A DNA stretch of 64,000 nt from NCBI GenBank assembly GCA_007922225.1, contig ML679995.1:8374689-8438688 (forward strand). Reading direction: 5' to 3'. The notes beneath the pieces are model-generated. The model saw only the letters and a program-made list of their open reading frames with translations, made no database searches and had not been told where the DNA came from. Origin of the DNA: Emydura subglobosa. Lineage: Eukaryota; Chordata; Testudines; Chelidae. Positions 11,716-25,801 of this stretch are shown here, piece by piece (the first letter of the stretch is position 1; every line of letters begins with the position of its first letter). A program made the position numbers and the translations under genes.

Positions 11716-12330
11716 AGGTTGACTGTGCATTGTGTGAAGAAATACTTCCTTTTGTTCATTTTAAAGCTGCTGCCTATTAATTTCATTTTGTGATCCCTGC
11801 TTCTTGTGTTATGAGAAGGAGTAAATAACACTTCCTTATTTACTTTCTCCACATCAGTCATGATTTTATAGATCTCTATCATATCCCCCCTTAGTCATCT
11901 CTTTTCCAAGCTGAAAAGCCTATTTTACTAATCTCTCCTCATATGGAAGCATTTCTATACCCCCAATTATTTTTGTTGCTCTTTTCTGTACCTTTTCCTA
12001 TTCTAATACATTTTTTTTGAGATGAGGCGACCACATCTGCACTCAGTATTCAGGATGTGGGCATATCATGTATTTACAAAGCGTCAATATGATATTTTCT
12101 ATCTTATCACATATCGCTTTCCTAATGGTTCGTAACATTCTGTTAGCTTTTTTTACTGCTGCTGCACACTTAGTGGATGTTTTCAGAGAACTATCCACAA
12201 TGATTGCAAGATCTCTTTCTTGAGTGGTAACAGCTAATGTGAACCCCATCATTTTATATGTATAGTTGGGATTATTTTCCAATGTGTATTATTTTGCATT
12301 TTTCAACATTTATATTTTCATTTAGTAAAA
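11716..12330 (-). mobile_element. CR1 LINE, RT C-terminal region (outer element, proximal part)
   Basis: The minus strand encodes the C-terminal part of CR1 ORF2. NNPNYTYKMMGFTLAVTTQERDL is followed by VDSSLKTSTKCAAAVKKANRML. A later frame reads [35 protein letters not shown] and [13 protein letters not shown]. Stops and frameshifts separate these blocks. The homology breaks at about 11716, where the nested CR1 begins, and resumes at 10733 with the segment that should come next. The 5' truncation at about 12330 is typical of CR1. Confidence 0.87.
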
Positions 12331-12743
12331 TATACAGTTTTGCAATATATAATAACTAATCCTCAGAGGTTTTTTTTTAAATTACCATCTGATATCTGTT
12401 TAATGGCCTATGTAAAATTGTTCAGTCTCAGTTCAGTTACCCGGGGACAAATGTCCACATGGCACAACCTCAAGTGGTACACACACTAGAAACCTTGGCA
12501 AAAATACCAATAACCAAATGGACCTTGGAGACCAGCTTTTAGCTCATACAAACATTTGGAATTGAGAAAATCAAAAGCTGAATGCTTAGAGTCTACAGTG
12601 ATGGGCACTACAGAAGATACTTAGATAAAACTTTTGAGTGTGGTCCAGTTAATATCTGCTGGAGAGTAAGCTGATTGATTTTCAGGCCCAGCATCAAGAG
12701 CTGTTTTTTTTTTTACTGTATTACGTTTAAAGGTAGAAAATAA

Positions 12744-12944
<201 letters not shown>

Positions 12945-14961
12945 TAGCAACAATATTTCTGTGTTAACAATTACTTAATCAACGGTGCGGGGGGGGTGTT
13001 GCTTTTTTCTCTCCCAACCATGAAAACTTGTAAACACTCCTGTTGATGTTCATGATGCTATAAAGAAGAGAGACAGATGGGAACTCTTGAGTTCTAATCA
13101 CACTTTTGGCCCTGACTACCTTTCTGTAGCATTAGGCATTAATAATGTATCTTCTGTCCAAAGATCTCAAATTACTTTGCAAACATTAATTCAGCTTTGC
13201 AACACTCCTGCAAGGTGGTAAATGATTGATAATGTGTTCAGGTGCTGTGTTCTTCTGTTGCTTTACTAATTTTGGAATATATTCTCATTAGGGAAATGCA
13301 TGTCTCAGGTTATCGGTTATGAATTAGAGTAATTCAATTCTAGATTACTGCTCCCAAATTCAGTATAGTAACAGCTAAACACATATTCCCTCTGTTGGCT
13401 GCTCAACGGCCTACGTGAGCAGAGCTGGGTGATCTTAGTCCTGTTCCTGCAGAATAATTCCATTTTAGAATCTACTGTCAAAGTTTGGCAATAGCAGACA
13501 CGTCAAAAAGAATGTCAACAGAGACGAAAGATGGAACAGGCATAGAGACTAAACTACCACACTACCCAGGCACCACTAGATTCAATGTCTTCATTCAGTG
13601 TTCAGGAACAGCATAGGAGAAGCTTGCATTGCCATTGCCTGTCTTTTGGACAAATAAGACTTTTTTGTTTTCCATTGCTAAGCACCTTTTACCATGCCCA
13701 ACAAAATTAATTTGAAATATATTTCTTTGTTTGCCCTTTGGGTGACAGAATGGCTCAGATTTGCCTTCCAGTCTCATTGCAACAGTGAACAGGTGAACGG
13801 ATTCTCTGTTTGTTTGCCAACTGGTTCAGGAAGTCTTCCATGGAGATATAAAAATTCCACTTCAATATCTGGACCGTCTAGTATAAAACACTTCAAAGCC
13901 CAGAGAAAAAAATATATTGAACAATGGTGATCTTAGAACAGCGGCAGACAAGATAATGTGAAATGATTGCTGAAGAAATGTAAAAGGTGTTCTGTCTTAT
14001 TGAAAGGAGGAAAAAAAAGTAACTGCCTTTATAAACTGTCATTGATAATGGATTAGCAGCACTTCAGCAGAATGAGAAAACAAAGACAAGTTATTAATCA
14101 GCAGCCACAATAACTCCCCTCACTCCTGAGAATTATCACAAAGGGATTAGCCTGTATACTCTGCATGCAAAGTATCAGTCAAAATTGTTTGAGAACTGAA
14201 TTTATTATACAAAATTACTCATTTCCTATGGTTCCATAGATGCTTTAAAGAGATGTAAGGTGATGTTCACTATTTCAATGGGAAAAGCTTTAAAATTTCT
14301 GTAAGATTATCCATTTAATTACCTACTTAACACAATGATTGGCAATGGAGGACATACATAGTAGTATGGTGTGCACTGATTGAGTAATTTTGATGCAAAA
14401 TTAACATTTTAAGTTATCCGTTGAAATCCCTGGGCTTGTAGTTGTATTTAAAAATAATTTATTTTTTCAGTGTATGTAGAGTTTAATGTGAAAGATTTTT
14501 ATTTGTATAAATACAAAATATGAATTTGCTGTTCTAGATAAATCTGTCATGTTTGTAGAAGTTCTTAGGCTCTCTCTTTGAAAGGCATACGGACTATATG
14601 GATCTTAATAGCACATTCTGAGCATCTGTGGCTCAAAGAAAAACCTCTAGCGTACTTATTGAGAAAGCTGAAGGATTAGAGAATGGAGGGCTTGGCTGTT
14701 GTGCACACTGGCTTAAAACTGTGTTTGATACCCAGACAGTTGTGGAAAATATATAAATCAGGTTATTTATCCTATTTTTCACATTTTAGCCAATAGTACA
14801 GGTTGAAGCAAGTTTTATATTTCAAGTCTAATTTTCATTTCCATTCACTCAAAACTTCACCAAAAGAAAAACAAAGCCCCTGAAACTGCGCATTCTGCAT
14901 CTCATCAGCGTATAACATTTGTCCAGGAAGTCTGGAAAAAGAAACAGACATCATGCTGTTA

Positions 14962-15375
14962 CCGTAGAACCTCAGAGTTACAAACACCAGTGTTATGACC
15001 TGACCAGTCAACCACACACCTCTTTTGGAACCAGAAGTATGCAATCAGGCAGCAGCAAACCACCCCCCCCCCGCCCCCCTCCAAAAAAAATAGTATGGTA
15101 CTGTGTTAAAGATAAACTACTAAAAAAATGAAGGAAAAGTTTTTTTAAAAAAGTTGACAAGGTAAGGAACTGTTTCTATGTTTGTTTCATTTAAATTAAG
15201 ATGGTGAAAAGCAGCATTTTTCTTCTGCATAGTGAAGCTTCAAAACTGGATTAAGTTAATGTTCAATTGTAAACTTCTGAAAGAACAGCCACAACATTTT
15301 GTAAAGAGTTATGAACATTTCAGAGTTAGGAACAACCTCCATTCCCGAGGTCTTCATAACTCTGAGGTTCTACTG
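14962..15375. mobile_element. Tigger/mariner-like MITE (414 bp)
   Basis: The ends are CCGTAGAACCTCAGAGTTAC and, reverse-complemented from the right, CAGTAGAACCTCAGAGTTAT, which match at 18 of 20 positions. The element is flanked by the dinucleotide TA on both sides (14960-14961 and 15376-15377), the expected Tc1/mariner target duplication. The CAGTAGAACCTC-type terminus resembles the Tigger/pogo group. The interior has a C-rich tract (15061-15082) and no transposase. Family placement is from the ends only. Confidence 0.85.
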
Positions 15376-18300
15376 TATATTAATAAAAAGTTCCTGCCAT
15401 TGCCTTTTGCAAAATTTCCTTCTCTCTCTGTGGTTCATCTCTAAAGATGCTTGGTTTATGATCTCCAGTTTCGTTTTGTTGGCCTTGCTGAGGAGAAATG
15501 CCTTTCAAGCTTTTTGTTTTGTGTTGTTATATTTGTGATCGGGTTTTTTTTGTTTCAGATTATTCATGGAGCAATTAGATTTCTGTTCACCCTTTCATAA
15601 GCTTATTATTCTAATGTAGAAGGGAAATGGTGAACTAGGGGCTTGTCAGAGACAGGGATGTGCGCTGTGATTTAACAAGGTACTTAAGCACACAGTTGAA
15701 TACCTGTTGAATCAGGGCCTTGATGAGAAAGCATGAAAAACTCTGTGACTTAGCCACACAGAGAGAGGAGTAATATAAGATAACAGTTTTGCTGCTCATA
15801 GGAAAAACGTCTAGTTAGCATTTGTTAGCAGTGATTAAGAGAACAGTTTGGAGAGACACCATAGATTCCGGATTACATATCTCTGGACAGGCAATATCTG
15901 ATTGTTTGAGAAAGGAAGCAAAAGAAGTCTTGGAGAAAACCTAAATGTCTTTCATGAAAATGTGTTTTGCTTTGTATTTGGGATTTTTTTTCATTGATTG
16001 GTGCTTTCTGAGTAAACAGTCTGACATAAATTCAGACTCTTTTTCCTGACCATGAATCCAGGACCAATGCTTGAAAAGTTCTTGTACTGGTCCTGAAAGT
16101 GTTTTGTATTGATCCACAAGTGTGATTAGTCCTGAGAAGTTGAGAGAGATCAGAACTTAAAATTGAGTGGGCCTCAATGGAATTTATAATTTCCTTCTAC
16201 CTCAGTGGTGATGTGGGGTGTTGTTTTTTTGTTTTCTTTTGTTTTGTTTGCAACCGAATTATTTCTCATAGCTAGAAGCAATGATTTGTGCTTTACAGAC
16301 TGAAAGCTTGGAAACAGTTTTAAAGATTGTTTTGTTTGGAGCACTTGCATTGCTGGATCCAACTCACTATATCGTAGCATGAGAAGCAGAAAAGTGAAGG
16401 AAAAAAATGTAAAATGGTAATCGGAGTGATGCAGTGATCAAGGTCTACTTAATGACTCATCTTGCCAGGAGTGGAAACAGAGTGTACATAATAAAAAAGT
16501 TGTAAATGTCCCTGGTGATTTCCAAGATACTGGACTTTTTAAAATTGTTACTCATTCTATTTTGGTCTCAGGGATATCAGACTTCAGGCCAATGTGTTCC
16601 CTGTGTGTAATCCCTTGGTTTGCAGGAGTTGAAGGCCAAGAAAATCAGGGCTTTAAATGATAGTAGGGATTCTCACATTTTTCAGCCCTATCCCCATATT
16701 GTTAGGAATGAAACTAAGTGGAGGTACATATGACCTGACATTAGCTAATGGAGTACAGCATTCTTGCATGGTTTATTGAAGGGCCTAAAGGTTCAGCTGA
16801 TTTAGTACTCCAGTTGGGAAAGGAGCCAATAATAAGTTATAAGATTAAAGTTGAGGAGCATTTAGGATGCAATGTTAACAATATGATTTGATCTGAAATA
16901 CTCATAAGAGCAAAGCAAGAGAAGTAATACAACAACCTTGATCTTTAGGAAAGCTGACACTGATGGAATCTGAAATTGTCTAAGAGTTTTTATAGTGGTT
17001 TTTATGATGTATTTGAAATCAAATGCATAGAAGTGGGAAATTCAGAAACAGTTGGAGGGGCTGCAATTGAAATTTATGCCAGTAAAATCCAAATAGGCAG
17101 AAAGGCAAAAAGTCTAGTTTGGCTAAGCAGCGGCACAGAGCAGCATGAATAATGAGCAGAAAGCTTATAGCTTTTAAAGTATAAACAATCTGGTTAGGAA
17201 AAATAAAACACGTTAAGGATAGTTGAAGAAACAAACAAGTGTCAAATTTTCGATGCGATTTCAACTAATTCAGAAGGGTTATTTAAATATATTTATGATA
17301 GAAAGAAGGCAAGACTTTTTTCTGTAAAAACAACTTGAAATATGAACGTGAGATTTATTAAAGACTCTTGCTTCTGCCTATATAAGAGGAATGAGAGTTT
17401 ATAAAATACTCTTAAATGTTAGTATGCAGATAACAATAGTCGTGGGGCTCATGCATCTCTCTAAAACATTGGACATTAATAAATTAGACTATCCAATCCA
17501 TATAATATACATATCACACATTTTAAAAGTACATGTATATTAGAAATAAAAAAAGCTGATATTTTAGATGGCATTCTATGATTGGTCGGATTCCTGAGAA
17601 CAGAGAACTGGCAAAAATAACAGTACTGTACAGAAAGGGGTCTTGAAATATAATCTCTGAATATTTTGGTTGAATGGCTAGATTCACAAAAGGGGACTTT
17701 GGTGTTGCTGTGCTTATCTGCAGCATATTCAGTAGAGAACCCTCAGGGAATTTAGTTGCTGAACTCTAACATGTTTCTGCTGAGCATGTGGGAACTGAGA
17801 TAATTCAAAGACTTATAACGTGGGTAAAGATGGGCACGTTTTCATGGGGATTGCAAAAGACACATTGCTAGCACCAAGGTAACTACTCTAGTGTCGTTTC
17901 AGTAGTTTCCAAGGAATTCCACTCCCTTCAGCCCCCTCTCCCCCATCTCCGAAAAAGCCAGCTTGAGGCAGACAATAAGCACTGAAAAGTTCAGCTGGAA
18001 TGGTTAAATTTTGGCAAAGTTCAGTCATTTATAAAACAGGTCTAATAGTGGAAAGTGTTGGACATCCTTAACTGTAGGCAGTGATTATCAGCTCTTCATG
18101 TAATCAAACTTCTTAGGTTTGCACACAATGGAGACCAAAAAAAAAGTACTAATGAGTATTTTGACAAATAATAAAAGGGTTCTGTTTTGTTCATAAAAAA
18201 TAAATATGGCTTTATGATCTGATTGTTTTCTTTGGAGATCAGTGCCGTCCTTTCTTCTTTTTTATGATGCTAAAATGATCAGACAATTACACAGTGATGA

Positions 18301-18577
18301 GTATGATCAGTGTCTTGTTTGTATTCAGAAGCTGTACTAAAACAATTTTGTCCTGTTTTGAATTCCCTTTCCATTACTTCCTAGGCTTCTAAAATGCTTT
18401 TTATAAAAGGCATCTTCCAAAATGAGTAGGTTCACGTTTTTTTTTCCCAAAAAAGGGAAAAAACTAGTTCTAAATACAGAGTAAGGAAGGTTCTGGTTTG
18501 CTGAACAACTTTGGAAATTATCCTCTAAAACAATGACTTACTGTTAATTTCCTGCAATGTCAAACTGTTGGTCTTTT

Positions 18578-18596
18578 AAAAAAAAAAAAAAAAAAA
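18578..18596 (+). repeat. Poly(A) run, 19 nt
   Basis: An uninterrupted run of 19 A follows 'gtctttt'. It may be the tail of an old retroposed sequence, but no body is recognisable upstream. Confidence 0.9.
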
Positions 18597-19302
18597 TCAT
18601 AAGTACTTCCAACCTTGACGTGTAAAATTAGAAGACTCTGACAGCTACAATGTCACTTCTTTTTAATGGCTATAAATAACCTTTTGTTTCAAATGTGCAG
18701 CATACTTGCCCAAGTTATTACAGTTTCACTGAGCAGCTGCAATCTTCATTTTGGTTAAACCAGGTGGTTAAGGACATAGTCATCCTGTTTACACAACCTC
18801 CCATGTAACATCATTGAAATCTTTTTTTATTTGTAAAGACTTCAATAATTTTAAGAATGTTAATGTAAGTAAATATCACTGTAGCTATTACATGGGGTCT
18901 CTTTAATTTAGTGCCCTTCTGTGTGTCAGGTGCAATAGAAAGGTGCAAAAGAGATTAATGTTCTTGACTCCAGAAATATTTGCTAATATAATCTGTTTTA
19001 CATAGACCTCCAGCTATATTTTCCTCAACATTTTTAGTTGTTTAGAGGGGAAAAAAAGAAAAGATTATATGCTCCAGATTTTAAGATACAAATGTTAATT
19101 TTTTCACTACAAAGCAAACTGCAGGGCCATTGAATTCACAACAGCAATACAAGCCCAACTAATGTGTTATGTACAAATCATCTCTCTTGAGCATTACCAA
19201 GATGATGATGTGGTGTGAGAAATAATATAAATGGGGGAAAAGACTAACACAGGAGATTATTGTCTGCATAACGTTTCTTTCTTCTTCTCCTCTTCTTGTT
19301 AG

Positions 19303-19393
19303 GTATTCCAACTTGATCTTGAACTTGTTCTCCCTCATGGTGGATGCCAACATTCCAGATATTGCTCTTGAACCTGACAAGACTGTAAAAAAG
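19303..19393 (+). CDS. PIK3C3: PIK3C3 coding exon: kinase C-lobe helices (residues 811-841)
   Basis: This 91 nt exon supplies the last base of the split arginine codon and 30 whole codons reading [20 protein letters not shown] and then [10 protein letters not shown]. It ends on a codon boundary (phase 0). These residues belong to the helical C-lobe of the lipid kinase domain. The acceptor is AG at 19301-19302 after a T/C-rich tract, and the donor is AAG|gtaact. The frame joins exactly with the exons on either side. No disabling change is present. Confidence 0.98.
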
Positions 19394-19744
19394 GTAACTG
19401 CAAAACTTTATTTATTGGATAGATCAAACAGATTGTGTACTTCATGAGGTTCTTAAGTAGTTCAGATAAGGAAACCTACGTATAATTATGACCTGGATTA
19501 CTCATTTCCAAAATGATGGAGCTCAGACAATTCACTGAAATTAGATATGGAAAGTACCTTTTAGGTCATCTAGCATATTTACCTGCAAACACAAAAGTAT
19601 TTGCTATTGTACATGTTGTAGTTGTCTCACCATAATCCAGTTTGGTTGTGTCCCAAATGAGGGGGTTTCACCACTTAGAGGCATTCATAGTTTAACTGAC
19701 CTCAATAAATGGATGGAACTTCAATGCAGCATATACAATCTGTT

Positions 19745-19990
19745 ATGTTCATAAGAATGTAGGAATTGCCATGCTGGATAAGATCTGTGATTCATCTACT
19801 CTAGTATCCAGGGTGATAGTGACAAATACCAGACACTTCTGAGCAAGGTGCAAGAAACCTGTTGGTAGGTAAATGTGAGAGAAACTGACACCCTATGAAA
19901 GTCTCCTACTCCCCTGTATCTATGTTAAATAATGGCACTAGAATTTTTCCACTTATGTCAATTGATTATTGATTATCATGGGTTCTTTCC
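19745..19990 (-). mobile_element. CR1 3' end fragment
   Basis: The segment starts 'cataagaatgtaggaattgc' and continues with 'catgctggataag' and 'ccagacacttctgagcaagg', matching the inverted 3' end of a CR1 family. Compare 10478-10560 for the same order of blocks in another subfamily. It is diverged and short, so borders are approximate. Confidence 0.6.
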
Positions 19991-22695
19991 TAAGGTAGGC
20001 TACACAGAAATTTATCTCTGAAACATTTCTTTTTCTTTAAGGATTGATATAATATTCGATTGAATATTGAAAATATTCAATTGTAACTTTACAAAGAAAC
20101 AGATAGTATGACTATCTGAAATTACTAGACAGCACAAACTTATCCAGATAAACATCCCATGTACCCAATGTGGTAGAGATAATTAATCAAATTTCATATT
20201 TACATTCTAAAATAAAAGACCTACATAGGGATGAAGAATCATTAGTAAGTGGAGCTTAAGAAAGCTGTGTGTCAGTTGATACCAGTTCTGGAGCCGAGTG
20301 GAGCCTGAAAATAGGGAACTAAACAAGATATTTTATACCCCACTTTTCTGTAACTTTTCAGATGCATAACAATATTTGATCACTTTCAGTGACCATGACA
20401 AAATTGTCACCTTTCCATTCTCCATATGTGGCCTTTTGAGTAGCATAATCAGTCCCATAGTCATTAATATTAATAAACTATATCATATGTTTCATCATTC
20501 CTATATATAAATGTGCTCTAACTACTACTTACTGCATAGAAACCCAATCGCTAAAGCCCCCCAAAAGTCCCTTCCTGTGGTGTACTATACCCATTTGTGG
20601 TCACTAGTTTGTGTCTCAGAATGAGAGTGCAGAGTTTATGATGTAGGGATGTCTCTCTAGGCCTATTGTACTCTTATTGAAATCCAACTTTAGCATTACT
20701 ACTCCCATAAGGCCTCACACTGTTACAACAGGTCCTTATAACAAGCTTAATAATCCAGTTACATGTGTTCACCTACTTGACCCCATGCGGAATAAGCAAT
20801 ACACACTGATCAATATTATACCGCTATAGTATCATCCTACGTCTAGCGAGCTTAAGGCTAATCAAACCCTGCTAGTTAAAATGGTTTAATCTCCGAAGCA
20901 TGATGTTTCTTATCTTTTCAAAATAATTACATTAATTCTTCTAACTTGGAGTAGTCTTACTGTTCATATAAATGTCCAGTCCATCTTTAAATCATGCTAT
21001 GTTTTTGGTCTCAACGACATCCCGCTCTGTTTAAGTTTTTCCTTTATTTTCAACAGCAAACATGAGCCTTAGCTTCAACTTACTCCTGAGTTTGCTATTT
21101 CTAGGGATTCTCCCTGAAGGACCTTCACCTCTCCTCTGCCTTCTCTCCTCCACACCACTCTCCGCTTGTATAATGGTTTGGTTGCTAGGGTGAGTCAGCA
21201 GAATAGCTCTGTGCCTTTTTCCTCTCCCCTGCCCCATCACAACTTCACTACCAAGAAGTTTCCTCCTGCTATTCAGACTAAATTTTCTTTTCTTAATTTC
21301 AGCTCTTTACTCTTGGTTTATAGCCCTTTGAAGCAATCTAAAGAGTTCTTCTCAAATTTATTGTTAACAACAGACATTAAAAAGTCAACATTTTAGTGGT
21401 AGTGTAGGTAAATGTTGGCTTGTTAATAATGTCCACTGTAAATCAAAGTATCTGTTATCTTAGTTGTATGCAAGACTCTAAGGGGTATAGATTCAATAGA
21501 AAGAAAGTTAAAAGGACTTACTTTCCATATTTGTCTTCCTCGACAGCAGTTTTCTATCAGCGGAATTGGCTGTTGAGTGTTCTCCAGAATGCAGAGAATC
21601 AGAATTTTATTTTTAAATGGACACTTTCTCATGTTTTAATATAACCAAGAATATCCAAAGAATTTTTGTAAAGTAGAATAAAGTTCACTGCATTTTGAAA
21701 GAGGAAAGATTTTTATTTTTAATTAAGTCACTGGACTTTGTGTTCTAATAGCACCTCTGCAGCAGGCTTCTTCTCTGACATCAGGGAAGTCGTTCAATCT
21801 CTTTTCAGTATGGCTGGCCAAAAAACCACAGTTCCATTACACAAAAACTTTCAAGCTTTCAGAACATGTTTTTGTTCTATATCAGGAAAAAAAAAAAAAG
21901 ACCTTTTGAAATTTTTTGTGGAAAAAAACAAGACATTCGCCACAGAATAGCCAGTAGCCCAGTGGTCTGAATTGGGCAGAGCAGGGACTTGATATTGGAT
22001 GTCCAACATCCCCAGTGAATTCCCTATGACTGGACTATATAGGGTCAGGTTCTGCTTTCAAGACCTGTGTGTTCCTGGTGCAAGGTTTTGTTTTTTTTCT
22101 TTTTGTGATTCTCTGAAACAGTCATCAAGAAATATAATTGGCAGTCATACCAGATTTCAAAAGTCTTGATCTTTTTCTCATCTGTAGCCTTCAGATCCTG
22201 ACATACCACTTATTTTAATCTCATTCATCTCTGTCAGAAGTTCACTGTTGCTTGACTTAATAGTATTCATTCTTGCCTTGGACATTGTCTTGAGCTTCCT
22301 GACACTGTTTTTATCAAACTGAGTCTCCCAGTGTTCATTGCCAATTAGGATGCAGCATTCTTGTTCCTTATTAATATGTTGCCATCTACATGTTTCATAA
22401 AATGCATTGTCCTGCGATTTATCCCTCGTCCTGCCTCTTGCTGTAAAATTCTAGAACTGAAACAATATCTGCAACCTATATAATGAGTAGTTAAAAGAAA
22501 TGCATGTCAGTTCCATCATTTGAAATGCTGCTGTTTGGGGGGCAGTGGGAGAGGAAATACTGTGCTTAAAGCTATTGGTTATGCAAAAAAAAAATATGGT
22601 AGCAAGGCATGTTAAAGTTGTCTTGTTTTCTCAGCACAGCAAGACATTCATCAGTTCTGTAAGACTGTCTGGATTCATTCTTGATATTCTCAAGG

Positions 22696-23110
22696 CAGTG
22701 GTTCCCAACCTTTTTGAGTGAAAGACCCACCAGTTGACACTAGGTAAAACACGCACTTCCCCACTCCCCAGCTGCCATAAACACACACAACCCCTATAAA
22801 TACATATAATGATTAATGAATTACTCTTACCTGAGTAGGAAGCTAAGCCTACCCTGGCACAGTCACTGCCATATGCTCTTTATGGCCCTACCTCTTCCCA
22901 TCTCTCATGGACTGAGAGTAATGGAGGCGGGCTCTGGCAGGTTAGCCAGGGCTGCTCCTCTCCAGCCAGATGCCCAGCTGGCGCAGAGCTTGGGGAGGGG
23001 GGTGCTAAATGATCTCAATATTACTGAAGCCTCATGGATCCCCCCGTAATCTTTGTTGCCCCCCTCCCCGCCCCCCAGAGGTCCCGGTCCTCCCAGGTTG
23101 TGAACCATTG
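22696..23110. mobile_element. hAT-type MITE (about 415 bp)
   Basis: The left end CAGTGGTTCCCAACCT and the reverse complement of the right end, CAATGGTTCACAACCT, match at 14 of 16 positions. The flanks 'tctcaagg' and 'ctcaaaagg' look like a decayed 8 bp target duplication. The interior is GC-rich with C-runs (23040-23080) and has no transposase. This is the same general type as 36524-36654 and 57968-58497. Confidence 0.72.
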
Positions 23111-24759
23111 CTCAAAAGGATAACAAATGCTCCTTTTTTAAATTTAATTTATTTGTTCAATTTTGTTATTACTACTTTATTCATCACATTTTTCTTACAT
23201 GGTTATTTGTTTTTTCTTTTGCCCGTGTATGTCAGCATTCGTCTTTTCAAGCAAATTTCTGTAGCTTCAAAACACTCTCTTTAGAAGTCAAGAGAATCTT
23301 TCTTTCTCTTGGATTTTAATGCTTACAGATAAAAAATTACGCTTTGAATTCACTACTGGATTTCATGCAAAAATTCCATTTTATAAAAGGATCCTGTCAT
23401 CTATAAGGAAAATTTGAATCTATGACCTCTCTTCAAGGCAGAAACTGTCTTTATGACCTACCAAAAACTCTCTAATTCTATCCAAAGCTACAGTGACTTT
23501 GATTTTTGGAGAGGTTCTATACTCTTGGTGTGTTAACTTCATTTTTACTTCATGGAAAAATAATTATACACTATTAGCAAGACTTTATGAAAAATCTTTC
23601 ACCATCAGAAACATTATTGTGGTAGCCTGTAGAACTCTGGTAAACCATTGCTAGATTTAAGACAAGATTTTTGTTGTTGAAATACCTATATGGCTTTTCT
23701 GACATCAGCTATGAGGGTTTTTTTTAATACTAATAACAGAGGAACTAGCTGTTTTACCTTTCTTAGGTTGAGTGACAAGCTTGTTCAAAGTCATTTAATA
23801 AGATAATACTGTACCTTGTTGTAAGAGAATTAAATAGATGTTTCAGCTTTTGAGTTGATTTTTTTTAAATCTTTAAACCAAAAATCTATATATATTTCAA
23901 GAAACTCAAATTAGCTAAAGATCCGTTTTGGACTGACCTGTAAAATTAAATTACCTGTGGTGTCTGAGTAAAGTCAATAGCCATTTCAGCTGTAATATCA
24001 CTTTCATGGAACATTGAGGTGAAGATTAAAAAACATTTTGTTTATCCAACAAAGCTCTCTGCCTGTTAATGCAGATGGAAGTTCAGTCACCATTTTTCCA
24101 TTTAGTACTGGAGTAAGTACTCAGATTCTGTTGTTCTCAGTTTTACAATCGCTATACTTTTAATGATGAGCTAGTGATCCAGCAGGCTCGTTCAGACAGG
24201 AAACACATGATTAACTGCAGGGTTGGCTGAAGTAATGAAGTACAATCAGCAAGGAAATGTTTGTTAACCCTCTTTTAAACTTGATTAGGAATAAGAATGA
24301 CTTTGTTGTACTTATTTTTGTGATTAAAATATTATAAATATGTGTGGGTAAAGGAAAGTATAATGCAATTTTTTAAAATCTGATGCTCATAATCTTTTAG
24401 CAAGAAAGGCTTCCTGAAGAGGAATATATACTTTAATTATTTTAATGAAGAATTCAGCATACTAGATCACTATAGCAACTGAAGAATTTCAATAGTCAGA
24501 ACCATAATACTGTTAATATCAATGGGGTGTAAATTACTCTAACAATACTATTTATATAGCTAGAGATGGCAGGGACTAGAAGACAAAGGAATATGTTTTT
24601 CTTTAGACATCTGAAATTACTCTACTTTTAGCTTAAGCTAGTGGAAGTGAGCCTGTGAATATATTACAGCTCTTTGTTTCCAGTGAACATTACATGTTCA
24701 GAGTGCAGGGACAATGAGGAAGGTAAGATTTTGTTATGCAAGAGTGTTTGTGACCAGAC

Positions 24760-24920
24760 AGATGTCTGAGAAGTTAAGGCACACTGCCAGATGGCTATGG
24801 GTTCAAGTCTAACCTGCAAACTCTGCATATTGAGCTAATAAAGAATGCATTCTCAGTGCATATGGGAGGAGGTGGGATAGTGTATATGACCTCAGTAAAC
24901 CACTTGGAATTCAGTGCAAG
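24760..24920 (+). repeat. tRNA-derived SINE head (possible)
   Basis: The segment 'agttaaggcacactgccaga' followed by 'gggttcaagtctaacctgc' resembles a degenerate tRNA-like head. The GGGTTCAAGTC part sits where a pol III B box would lie. No second structural feature supports it and the end is not defined. Confidence 0.4.
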
Positions 24921-25801
24921 TGTATGAGATAGCAGCAATCTCATCTCTTATTTATTACTTGTTTGTAGGTGAGGACTTCACCCAAAAATGCTTCTTTAAG
25001 GTCCTCCCCCCAAAGCTTCAGAAGAATCTATTTAAAAAAAAAACAAAAAAAACAACAACCCTAAATTAGTAGATATTTTTAAAAACTTCACCACCACCTT
25101 TCCTTAAATAAACAGAACATGTACTAGGAAGGTGCATTTGCTGTATTCCCTGTAGGCATATGCAGATGAACTGTGAACAATGCCCCCCCCCCCTCTTTTT
25201 TTTCCCCCGATTCGTGCAAATCAGGACGTGACAGTCAGTTGACAAGGAGCTGCATGAAAGCAGATTCCATGGAATAAAATCAGTCTTTGGTTTTACTATA
25301 GTAATAGTGAAATAACACCTGCCATATTTTTTTTTTTAATTCTGCTGATTAATTTAAGTGACTTTTTTTTCTGGAAAATATTTATTTTCAGATTAATATT
25401 TTATTGCAGCTGGAGTTACCCTTTAACTGAGAAACTGGGGGTTCAAAATTATGACCCTCTAAACCATCTTTAGCATCTCCTGCATGGTATTTTCCTTCTC
25501 ACTGGCAAAAGCATAAAGAAGAAAATATCAGCAAACTGAGGTTTGGACAGGAAGGCAAGTTCTTTAAAAATTGAGGCTGATTTCTCCAAAGAATTATCTT
25601 CCTTCCAGTAGCATGTGTTATATCTCAAGGGACTAGCTGACCGAATGTAATTTTATAATCAACCTTCAAATGTAACTGAAAAGAAATTGTCCAGATATCA
25701 CTTCAGTCTGATAGCTGTGAAATATGTGAATAGGGAAGAAAAAATTTAAATAGCAGCATGTCATGTACAGCTTTCTGTAAAATAAGTATAGATTACACCT
25801 G

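Noticed and set aside
24766..24830. Functional tRNA gene
   Set aside because: Only a B-box-like stretch is visible. A full cloverleaf cannot be drawn, so it is at most a SINE head.
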